DNA of 47,597 nt from an uncultured Mailhella sp. (GTDB lineage Bacteria; Desulfobacterota; Desulfovibrionia; Desulfovibrionales; Desulfovibrionaceae), in assembly GCA_944322695.1 (NCBI GenBank), contig CALUPQ010000047.1, positions 1 to 47,597 of the forward strand, written 5' to 3'. The position numbers were made by a program, and so were the translations under genes. The notes beneath the pieces are model-generated. The model was not told the DNA's origin. It searched no databases and saw only the letters and a program-made list of their open reading frames with translations. Positions 34,631 to 41,652 of this stretch are shown piece after piece (within the stretch, counting starts at the first letter, position 1; the number at the start of each line of letters is the position of its first letter).

Positions 34631-35233
34631 ATGACCTATCTTGCCCTCATTCTCTGCATCGCCCTGGCCTTCTTTCTCGGCTCCATTCCCTTCGGACTGG
34701 TCATTGCCAGAACGTTCAAAGGCATCGACCCCCGCAAGGCCGGAAGCGGCAACATCGGCTCCACCAACGTGGCGCGTCTCTGCGGCCTGCCCTGGGGCAT
34801 CCTGACCCTTTTCTGCGACATCATGAAAGGGCTGCTGCCCGTTCTTCTCGCCGTGCAGTTCCTGCCTTCGCCCTACATGCAGAGCGCCGTGGCCTTCGCC
34901 GCGGTGGCGGGGCACGTCAAGTCTCCTTTCCTCGGCTTTCGCGGGGGCAAGGGCGTGGCCACCACCATCGGCGCCCTCATTCCTCTGGCCTTCTGGCCTC
35001 TGCTTTGCGCCGTGCTCTGCTGCGTGGCCGTCATAGCCGTCACGCGCTACGTCTCTCTGGGCTCCATGGTCATGTCCGGCTCTCTCATAGTGTTCTACGC
35101 CCTTTTCGGCCGCTTCGAACTTGAGCCCCTCGCCGTCGTACTCTTCGCCATGATAGTCTGGGCACACCGGGCCAACATAGGCCGTCTCATGCGGGGTGAG
35201 GAAAGCAAGTTCCTTGCAAAAAAGAAGAGCTGA
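34631..35233 (+). CDS. plsY: Acyl-phosphate:glycerol-3-phosphate acyltransferase
   Basis: Inner-membrane enzyme that makes lysophosphatidic acid from acyl-phosphate, the first acylation of phospholipid synthesis. The 200-residue protein has five hydrophobic segments. The family's three cytoplasmic motifs are visible: GSIPFGLVIAR with GSGNIGSTNVAR, then GHVKSPFLGFRGGKGVATTIGA, and finally a C-terminal HRANIGRLMRGEESK. The ribosome binding site is weak (GGATACG region), but no better start exists. It lies 80 bases after the GT39-like gene and beyond that gene's terminator, so it probably has its own promoter. Confidence 0.96.
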   Translation: MTYLALILCIALAFFLGSIPFGLVIARTFKGIDPRKAGSGNIGSTNVARLCGLPWGILTLFCDIMKGLLPVLLAVQFLPSPYMQSAVAFAAVAGHVKSPFLGFRGGKGVATTIGALIPLAFWPLLCAVLCCVAVIAVTRYVSLGSMVMSGSLIVFYALFGRFELEPLAVVLFAMIVWAHRANIGRLMRGEESKFLAKKKS

Positions 35234-35398
35234 GACTTTTGGAAAAAGTTCCGTATTTACAACTCATGTAATACTGGACCTTCATCATCTTCTATGCTAG
35301 CTTCTTTTTAAGAGCAGAAGACCGTATGGTCCGATGTCTTTGCGTCCCATGAACGCGGGCCTGTCCCGCTCCCGGCCTGGCCGGGGAAGGAATTGCTT

Positions 35399-35731
35399 AT
35401 GCAGATCGAAGTCGTTTTCCGCAATCTCACTCCTTCCGACCCTCTCAAGAACTACGCCGTCAAGCGCTTCCAGAAGATTGAACGCATGGTCGGTGCCGAA
35501 GATGCGAAGCTTCTGGTAACGCTTTCCATGGAAAGCAATCGCCCCAGAGCCGACCTGCTGCTCACCGGGCAGAACCTGAATTTCGCCGCCAGTGAAAAGA
35601 ACGACGACATGTACGCCGCCATAGATTTGTGCAACGACCGCATCGGGCAGCAGCTGCGCAAGGCCAGCGAACGCCGCAGTCAGATAAACCGCGAAACCGT
35701 GGTGGATGCTCTCGACAGCGAAAACGCGTAA
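35399..35731 (+). CDS. hpf: Short ribosome hibernation promoting factor (HPF/YfiA family)
   Basis: Ribosome-associated protein that occupies the mRNA/tRNA channel of the 30S subunit and inactivates ribosomes in stationary phase. The 110-residue protein has the family's beta-alpha-beta-beta-beta-alpha order: MQIEVVFRNL, LKNYAVKRFQKIERMV, AKLLVTLSMESNR, ADLLLTGQNLNFAASEKNDDMYAAIDLCNDRIGQQLRKASERR. It is the short form without the C-terminal dimerisation domain of long HPF. GGAAGGA stands 7 bases before ATG 35399; a TTG two codons upstream is less likely. In many proteobacteria the gene follows rpoN, but here its neighbours are plsY and a phosphofructokinase. Confidence 0.92.
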   Translation: MQIEVVFRNLTPSDPLKNYAVKRFQKIERMVGAEDAKLLVTLSMESNRPRADLLLTGQNLNFAASEKNDDMYAAIDLCNDRIGQQLRKASERRSQINRETVVDALDSENA

Positions 35732-35769
35732 TCCCGTTTCCGGCCTCTGACCGTCATCTGAAACATCGA

Positions 35770-35802
35770 ACCCCCGGACGCCTTGGCATCCGGGGGTTTT
35801 CA
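35770..35802 (+). terminator. Terminator after hpf
   Basis: ACCCCCGGA (35770-35778) pairs with TCCGGGGGT (35789-35797), then TTTT. Confidence 0.88.
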
Positions 35803-35883
35803 TCAGCCTCTCTCCAATTTTTTCGCGTGACAAGCGGAAGTAAAAAAAGTATCTTTTCCGCTCTACGATTTTGGAGGCTCAAA

Positions 35884-37170
35884 ATGACCCATGAAATAGA
35901 TACGCATATCATGACGGTGGGCAAGGCCAAAATAGACAACCCAGCCATTGGTCCCTATGTCGACGACACTCCCGTCCCCTTCTACCTCGATGCCGAACAC
36001 GGCGGGGAAGACGTCAAGGGCCTTGAAGATACTCCCATCTACATCGAACAGGCGGGTCCCCGCCAGCATGTGTACTACGACCCCGGCAAGACCAAGGCGG
36101 CCATCGTCACCTGCGGCGGCCTGTGCCCCGGCCTGAACGACGTCATCCGCGCCGTCGTGCTGGAATCCTACTACGGCTACGGCGTGCGCTCCATCCTCGG
36201 CATCCGTTACGGTCTCGAAGGCTTCATTCCCAAGTATCATCACGACATCATGGAGCTCACGCCCCGCAACGTGTCGGAAATCCACACCTTCGGCGGCACC
36301 ATTCTCGGCTCCTCCCGCGGCCCGCAGAGCCCCGAGGAAATCGTGGACGCGCTTGAGCGGATGAACGTCAACATCCTGTACATCATAGGCGGCGACGGCA
36401 CCATGAAGGCCGCTTCCGCCATTCAGGAAGAAATTTTCCGCCGCAACCTGCACACGTCCGTCATCGGCATTCCCAAGACCATCGACAACGACATCAACTT
36501 CGTGCCCAAGTCCTTCGGCTTCGATACCGCCGTGGACGTGGCGACCTCCTCGCTGCGCTGCGCGCACACCGAGGCTATCGGCGCGCCCTACGGCGTGGGC
36601 CTCGTCAAGCTCATGGGCCGCGAATCCGGCTTCATCGCCGCGCAGGCCACGCTTTCGCTGAACATCGTCAACTTCGTGCTCGTGCCCGAAGTGCCCTTCA
36701 AGCTGGAAGGCGAAGGCGGTCTGCTGCCTGCTCTCGAAGAACGTCTGCGCAACCGCTCCCATGCCGTCATCGTGGCGGCCGAAGGCGCCGGGCAGGATTT
36801 GCTCACCGCAAGCGGCAAGACCGACGCTTCCGGCAACCGCGTTCTCGGCGACATAGGCATCTTCCTGCAGAAGGCCATCAAGAACTATTTCGCCACCAAG
36901 GACATGAACGTCACCGTGAAGTACATCGACCCGAGCTACATCGTCCGCTCGGTGCCCGCCAACACCAACGACCGCGTCTATTGCGGTCTGCTCGGCAGAA
37001 ACGCCGTGCACGCCGCCATGGCCGGCAAGACAAACATGGTCGTCGCCCGTCTGCTCGACCGCTTCGTGCACCTGCCGCTGCAGCTCGTCACGCGCCGTCG
37101 CCGCCAGATAGACATCAAGTCCAACTACTGGCGCTCGGTCATCGCCACCACGGGTCAGCGTCTCGCCTGA
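35884..37170 (+). CDS. 6-phosphofructokinase (PfkA superfamily, long type)
   Basis: Phosphorylates fructose 6-phosphate at C1 in glycolysis. The 428-residue length, longer than E. coli PfkA, and the extended N-terminus place it with the plant/trypanosome/spirochaete type. Key motifs are VTCGGLCPGLNDVIR, GIRYGLEGF, the phosphoryl-donor loop GGDGT (169-173), and PKTIDND (197-203), whose Asp residues are catalytic. Gly172 points to ATP as donor, because PPi-dependent enzymes have Asp there, whereas Lys198 is found in both PPi enzymes and ATP enzymes of this subgroup. ATP is therefore more likely but not certain. GGAGG precedes the ATG. Confidence 0.93.
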   Translation: MTHEIDTHIMTVGKAKIDNPAIGPYVDDTPVPFYLDAEHGGEDVKGLEDTPIYIEQAGPRQHVYYDPGKTKAAIVTCGGLCPGLNDVIRAVVLESYYGYGVRSILGIRYGLEGFIPKYHHDIMELTPRNVSEIHTFGGTILGSSRGPQSPEEIVDALERMNVNILYIIGGDGTMKAASAIQEEIFRRNLHTSVIGIPKTIDNDINFVPKSFGFDTAVDVATSSLRCAHTEAIGAPYGVGLVKLMGRESGFIAAQATLSLNIVNFVLVPEVPFKLEGEGGLLPALEERLRNRSHAVIVAAEGAGQDLLTASGKTDASGNRVLGDIGIFLQKAIKNYFATKDMNVTVKYIDPSYIVRSVPANTNDRVYCGLLGRNAVHAAMAGKTNMVVARLLDRFVHLPLQLVTRRRRQIDIKSNYWRSVIATTGQRLA

Positions 37171-37199
37171 CAGGCATGAATGCGCCATGATGCAAGAGC

Positions 37200-37234
37200 A
37201 GCCTCCGTATCCTTCAGGGTACGGAGGCTTTTTC
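37200..37234 (+). terminator. Terminator after the phosphofructokinase gene
   Basis: AGCCTCCGTA (37200-37209) pairs with TACGGAGGCT (37220-37229), then TTTTTC. It abuts the stop codon of the convergent XRE gene. Confidence 0.88.
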
Positions 37235-37491
37235 TATGAGATTCCGCGCTCAAGCCTCTCCCGCTCGGTCATGACCTCATGAACGAATTCGTCTGGCTTC
37301 ATGCCGAGCGCATCGCTCAGATAAAAAAGTACGTTCAGCGTTACATTCCATTTCCCGGCCTCGAGTCCCGTGATGTATGCCCGCTCGATAAATGCCTGTT
37401 CGGAAAGTTTTTTCTTGCTCATGGCAAGTTCGGCCCTTCGTCGTGCAAGAACAGCGGCAACCGCTTCGTTCAGGTAGGGATACTTTTCCAT
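37234..37491 (-). CDS. XRE-family helix-turn-helix regulator
   Basis: An 85-residue protein containing one Cro/C1-type DNA-binding domain: NEAVAAVLARRRAELAMSKKKLSEQAFIERAYITGLEAGKWNVTLNVLFYLSDALGMKPDEFV. The helix-turn-helix is SKKKLSEQAFIERAYITGLEAG, and there is no ligand domain. The frame stays open far upstream (to 39540), but that part is antisense to the outer-membrane protein and addA genes and is not real. Starts at 37491, 37521 and 37542 are all possible; the first gives the standard domain length, but none has a good ribosome binding site. It is divergent from the outer-membrane protein gene and next to an 18-bp palindrome that is a natural candidate for its operator. Confidence 0.85.
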   Translation of the reverse strand: MEKYPYLNEAVAAVLARRRAELAMSKKKLSEQAFIERAYITGLEAGKWNVTLNVLFYLSDALGMKPDEFVHEVMTERERLERGIS

Positions 37492-37514
37492 GCATGCACA
37501 GTAACGAATTTGCC

Positions 37515-37542
37515 TTGACATGGAATGGTAATATATTACCAT
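37515..37542 (+). promoter_or_regulatory. Promoter and perfect 18-bp palindrome between XRE and OMP genes
   Basis: Consensus TTGACA at 37515-37520 and TACCAT at 37537-37542 (spacer 16) face the outer-membrane protein gene. The palindrome ATGGTAATATATTACCAT fills 37525-37542 and covers the -10 box. A protein bound there would repress the promoter. Confidence 0.65.
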
Positions 37543-37575
37543 CCCCACATCACATATTTCATCAACGGAGGGTAT

Positions 37576-38232
37576 ATGTTCAACACCTTGAAAACTCTGG
37601 TTCTGGCCGTCAGCCTTCTCCTTCCGGCCGGCGCCGTGGCCGCCGAGACCGGCGTCTATGTGGCTCCCAAGTTCGCGCTGAACGTGCAGCACGCCGAAGG
37701 CAACCTTTCCTTTGAAGGTCAGAGCCTCGGCTCCGAAAGCAAGACCGGCGCCCGCGCAGGCGGCGCTCTTGCCGTCGGCTACGATTTCGCCCCCCTCTTC
37801 CAGGTGCCGGTACGTGCGGAACTCGAATACGGCGCCTACGGCGACGTTTCCAAAACCGTGGATATGGGCGGCGGCATAGCCTTCAAGGGAACCATGGGCT
37901 TCCAGACGCTGCTTGCCAACGTGTACTGGGACATCACGGAATGGAACGGCTTCACTCCGTACCTCGGCGCCGGCATCGGCATGGCCTTCCTGAAAACGGA
38001 AGGCGAGGCCAGCGTTATGGGCTTCTCGGAATCCGAAAAGAACACCGACACCGTCTTTGCCGGACAGGTGGGACTCGGCTGCTCCTACGCCTTTACCGAA
38101 AACATTTCGGCCGACTTCGGCTATCGCTTTCTCATGATGGGCGACGGTGATGTGGAAAAATCCGGCGTAAGGCTGGATTCCGAAGAAAATCATGCCCATC
38201 AGTTCATGCTGGGGCTTCGCGTGACCTTCTAG
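37576..38232 (+). CDS. Small outer-membrane beta-barrel protein
   Basis: A 218-residue exported protein. The signal peptide is MFNTLKTLVLAVSLLLPAGA, ending AVAA before ETGVYVAP. The mature part alternates polar and hydrophobic residues in about eight strands (VYVAPKFALNVQ, GALAVGYDF, VRAELEYGAYG, TLLANVYWDI, TPYLGAGIGMAFL, FAGQVGLGCSYAF, ADFGYRFLMMG, HQFMLGLRVTF) and ends in Phe, the BAM recognition signal. It resembles the Opa/OmpX-like or OMP_b-brl group of porin-like adhesins; the function is unknown. GGAGGG stands just before the ATG. It is divergently transcribed from the XRE regulator, which probably controls it. Confidence 0.88.
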   Translation: MFNTLKTLVLAVSLLLPAGAVAAETGVYVAPKFALNVQHAEGNLSFEGQSLGSESKTGARAGGALAVGYDFAPLFQVPVRAELEYGAYGDVSKTVDMGGGIAFKGTMGFQTLLANVYWDITEWNGFTPYLGAGIGMAFLKTEGEASVMGFSESEKNTDTVFAGQVGLGCSYAFTENISADFGYRFLMMGDGDVEKSGVRLDSEENHAHQFMLGLRVTF

Positions 38233-38291
38233 CAGTCCCGATTTTTGCCCGACAGCGGCCGAGGCCACCTTGCCCCGGCCCCCGTTTCCTG

Positions 38292-38323
38292 AAGGCTGCG
38301 ACGGTATCCGTCGCAGCCTTCTT
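38292..38323 (+). terminator. Terminator after the outer-membrane protein gene
   Basis: Perfect 13-bp stem AAGGCTGCGACGG / CCGTCGCAGCCTT with a 3-base loop, followed by CTT; the T tract is short but the stem is very stable. Confidence 0.8.
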
Positions 38324-38412
38324 CCGTTCCCCGGCGGACGCGGGACATCTTGCGAAGATGCTTCAAATGACCGATGATGGAGAAAGGCATCCTCCATCAA
38401 CCCCGTGTGCGT

Positions 38413-41400
38413 ATGAGCGAATTTCGACAGATAAAAGCCTCCGCCGGCTCCGGCAAGACCTACACGCTGACCAGCCGCTTTCTCGACCTTCTGGCCGGCT
38501 CTTCCGGCGCCTCGTGGAGCCGTCCGCCCTCGGGCTGCGCTCTTTCCGGGGAGGAGAGCTACGGCTGGCAGGAAATTCTGGCCATCACCTTCACCAACAA
38601 GGCCGCCGCGGAAATGCGGGAGCGACTGCTCACCCGCCTGAAGACGCTGGCCCTCGCCTCTGCCGAAAGCGCCGCGAAGGAAACGTTCTGGAAACCGGCG
38701 AAGGCGCGCGAGGCCGTGGACATGCTCATCCAGAGCTACGGCTCTCTGAACATCCGCACCATCGACAGCCTGCTGCACCTCATGGTGCGCCTCTCTGCGC
38801 TGGATTTCGACCTGTCGCCCGACTTCGAGCCCCGTTTTTCCGAAAGCGACATCACCGGTCCCCTGTTCGACGAGCTGGCGGAGAGAGCCCGCGAAGACGA
38901 GGAGCTCGGCCTTCTGTTCCGCCGCGCCTGCCGCCAGCTGCTGCGCACGGAAAAAATGTGCGGCTTTCTGGCCGGCGACCGCATCCGCGAACGTGTGATG
39001 ACCATGGTCTCCCTCATGCTGAACGCGGACGGCTGGAGCATGCGCGACCTCGCGAGCCCGGAAGAGGCGGAGGAACATTTTCAGGCCGTCATGCGCGACA
39101 TACAGAACGAGTCCCGGGAAATCCGCGCCCGCCTGGAGCAGGAAGAACTGACGGCAAGCAAAAACTTTCTCAACGCCCTGACTTCCTGCATAGAGTGCGG
39201 AGGCAGGGCGAGCAGGCTGAAGAGCGACTCGGCCATGTTTCAGAAGGAAAGTTTCGACGACTGCCTGCTCAAGGTCTCCAAAGGCAACGCGAGTCTCGCC
39301 CTGCACGCTCTGTACGGCAGCCTGAAGGACGACATACGCGAAATCCGCGTGCTTCTCGGCGCGCGCAGGCTCATGCCCTTCGCCGAGCTGGCCCAGGCTG
39401 TCTATGCCGGACTGGAAAGCTATGAGCGCCAAAGCGGCATCATCGCCGCCTCGCAGGTGCCGAGGCTCGCCATCCGGGCCGCGGACGACAGCGAAGGCGT
39501 GAACGAGCTGTTCTGCCGCCTCGGTGCGCGCATCACGCACATGCTCATCGACGAATTTCAGGACACCAGCCGCGACCAGTGGTTCGCACTTCAGCCCCTG
39601 GCCGAGGAGGCGCTTGCCAAGAACGGCTCGCTCACCATCGTGGGCGACGTGAAGCAGGCCATCTACGGCTGGCGCGGCGGCGACGCCTCCCTGTTCGACG
39701 ACCTCGTGCGTGAGGGCTCGCCCCTGTGCTCGCTGGTGAAAAGCCCCGTATTGGAAACCCTGCCTTTCAACTGGCGCAGCCGCCGGAACATCGTGTCATG
39801 GAACAACGCCCTTTTCTCCCCGCTCGGCGACAGAAATACGGCAAAAAGCCTGCTCGCCCCGATGGCGGAAGGCGATGAGGAGCTTCTGGAAAAAGAAGCG
39901 GACCGCCTCTGCGAAGCCTTTGCAAAAGCCTCCCAGAGCGCGGAAAAATGTGCTCCCGGCGGTCTTGTGCATCTTGTCAGGCTGGAAAAGGGGCGCGGCG
40001 ACGAACAGCTGTCCACAAGGCTGCCCGAGCTTGTGGAAGAGCTGGGGCACTCCCGCTCGTGGGGAGACATCTGCATTCTCACGCGCAACAACGACCAGTC
40101 CGCCAAGGCCTCGTCCTGGCTCATGACCCGCCACATTCCCGTGGTCACGCAGGCCAGTCTGCTGCTCGCGGAACAGCCCGTCATTGCCGGGCTCGTCAGT
40201 CTGCTGCGCTTTCTGAACGACGCCGACGACGATATCGCCTTCTGGTCCACCCTGCTGTCCGAAGCGCTGCTGCCGCCCCTGCCCGTACAGCCTGCCGAGT
40301 TGTACGACTGGGCCGCACGCCGTCCCCGCAGAAGAAGCATGGCGCGGCAGTTCGCCGTGGACTTTCCCGACATCTGGCAGAAGGTCTTCGCCCCTCTGCA
40401 CGACAATGCCGGGCTTCTCACCCCCTACGACGCCGTCATGGAAGTGCTGGACCGATGGCAGGTCACACAGCGCCGCCCCGAGGCCACGGGCTTCGTGCGC
40501 CGCTTTCTCGAAGTGCTCTTCTGTGCCGAAGAACAGGGAGTTTCCGACCTGTCCGGCTTTCTTGACTTCTGGGACAAGACCGGAAGTCAGGAAAAGGCTC
40601 CCCTGCCCGAAAGCATGAACGCCGTGAGCATCATGACCATACACAAATCCAAGGGACTGGAATTCGACACCGTCATTCTGCCGTGGCTGAACTTCGCTCC
40701 CGGCCGGGCCTCGGACGACAAGGCCGTGTTCTGGAACAGCCGGGGAACGGGCCTTCTCGCGCCTCTGTGCAGGGACATGGGCAGGCCATGGCTGGAAGAC
40801 CGCATGGATACGGCCCGGGAGGACATGCACCTCATCTATGTGGCCATGACGCGCGCCGTTTCGGAAATGCACTGCTTCCTGCCCGACCCTGCCGAGGGCA
40901 CGGTGGCCCTCATGCTGGAAAAACTCGTCTCCCCTCTGGAGGAAAGCCTGCGGAAACACGGCGACGAACTTTTCTGGGGCGAAGAATCCACGCCGCCGTC
41001 CTCCCCGCGCCGCCATGACGAAGATACCGGACAAGGCCGTGAAGCGCTCCTTTCCCCCGTGCCGGATACGGCGGAAGACGCATCTCTGGAAGACGCAGAA
41101 GACTGGCGGCCCATGGACTGGCTGCCGCGACTCCGCATGTTCCGCAGCCCCCTGGAAGACTGGACCTTCACGCCCAAAAGGCGCGGCACGCTCATCCATC
41201 ACTGCCTCGAATCCCTGCAAATCTCGGGCGTCGGCGAAGCCTCGGCAAGGCGCGACGCCGCCCTTGCCGCCGCGCGCGGGGTGGCCACCTTCCCTCTGCC
41301 CGTTCCGGACAAAGACGCCGCGCAGAAGGAAGTGGAAGACATTCTCTGCTGGTACGCCCTTCAACCAGAAACCCCGCACTGGCTGGCCTTCGGCTCGCCG

Positions 41401-41652
41401 GAGCATGCCCTGCTGGACGGGGACGGACGGCAGTACCGCGTGGACCTTCTGGTGGACGACGGCCGGGAACTTGTCGCCGTGGAATACAAAACCGGCGCGC
41501 AGGGCGATTTGCCGCGCCCGGAACACAAAGAGCAGCTCTCCCGCTATCTTTCGCTGCTGAGGCAGGCCGGAGAGACCAACGTGCGCGGCGCGCTCGTCTA
41601 TCTCGACCGCCGCGAAATCTTCCCTCTTTTTCCCGGAGATTCGCATGAGTAG
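38413..41652 (+). CDS. addA: AddA: UvrD-type helicase with C-terminal nuclease
   Basis: Helicase-nuclease subunit that, with AddB, processes double-strand breaks for RecA loading. It has about 1079 residues. Superfamily 1 motifs appear in order: Walker A ASAGSGKT (9-16), FTNKAAAEMRER (motif Ia), LIDEFQDTSRDQW (near 380), VGDVKQAIYGWRGG (near 410), NWRSR, TIHKSKGLEFD (near 742) and LIYVAMTRA. The C-terminal PD-(D/E)xK nuclease domain ends with VDLLVDDGRELVAVEYKTG (near 1022). A longer start at 38374 is in frame, but neither has a clear ribosome binding site; 38413 is chosen because family members begin just before the Walker motif. addB overlaps its end by 8 bases. Confidence 0.93.
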   Translation: MSEFRQIKASAGSGKTYTLTSRFLDLLAGSSGASWSRPPSGCALSGEESYGWQEILAITFTNKAAAEMRERLLTRLKTLALASAESAAKETFWKPAKAREAVDMLIQSYGSLNIRTIDSLLHLMVRLSALDFDLSPDFEPRFSESDITGPLFDELAERAREDEELGLLFRRACRQLLRTEKMCGFLAGDRIRERVMTMVSLMLNADGWSMRDLASPEEAEEHFQAVMRDIQNESREIRARLEQEELTASKNFLNALTSCIECGGRASRLKSDSAMFQKESFDDCLLKVSKGNASLALHALYGSLKDDIREIRVLLGARRLMPFAELAQAVYAGLESYERQSGIIAASQVPRLAIRAADDSEGVNELFCRLGARITHMLIDEFQDTSRDQWFALQPLAEEALAKNGSLTIVGDVKQAIYGWRGGDASLFDDLVREGSPLCSLVKSPVLETLPFNWRSRRNIVSWNNALFSPLGDRNTAKSLLAPMAEGDEELLEKEADRLCEAFAKASQSAEKCAPGGLVHLVRLEKGRGDEQLSTRLPELVEELGHSRSWGDICILTRNNDQSAKASSWLMTRHIPVVTQASLLLAEQPVIAGLVSLLRFLNDADDDIAFWSTLLSEALLPPLPVQPAELYDWAARRPRRRSMARQFAVDFPDIWQKVFAPLHDNAGLLTPYDAVMEVLDRWQVTQRRPEATGFVRRFLEVLFCAEEQGVSDLSGFLDFWDKTGSQEKAPLPESMNAVSIMTIHKSKGLEFDTVILPWLNFAPGRASDDKAVFWNSRGTGLLAPLCRDMGRPWLEDRMDTAREDMHLIYVAMTRAVSEMHCFLPDPAEGTVALMLEKLVSPLEESLRKHGDELFWGEESTPPSSPRRHDEDTGQGREALLSPVPDTAEDASLEDAEDWRPMDWLPRLRMFRSPLEDWTFTPKRRGTLIHHCLESLQISGVGEASARRDAALAAARGVATFPLPVPDKDAAQKEVEDILCWYALQPETPHWLAFGSPEHALLDGDGRQYRVDLLVDDGRELVAVEYKTGAQGDLPRPEHKEQLSRYLSLLRQAGETNVRGALVYLDRREIFPLFPGDSHE

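Noticed and set aside
37492-39540. Long upstream extension of the XRE gene frame
   Set aside because: It is antisense to the outer-membrane protein gene and addA; only the last 85 codons are protein-like.
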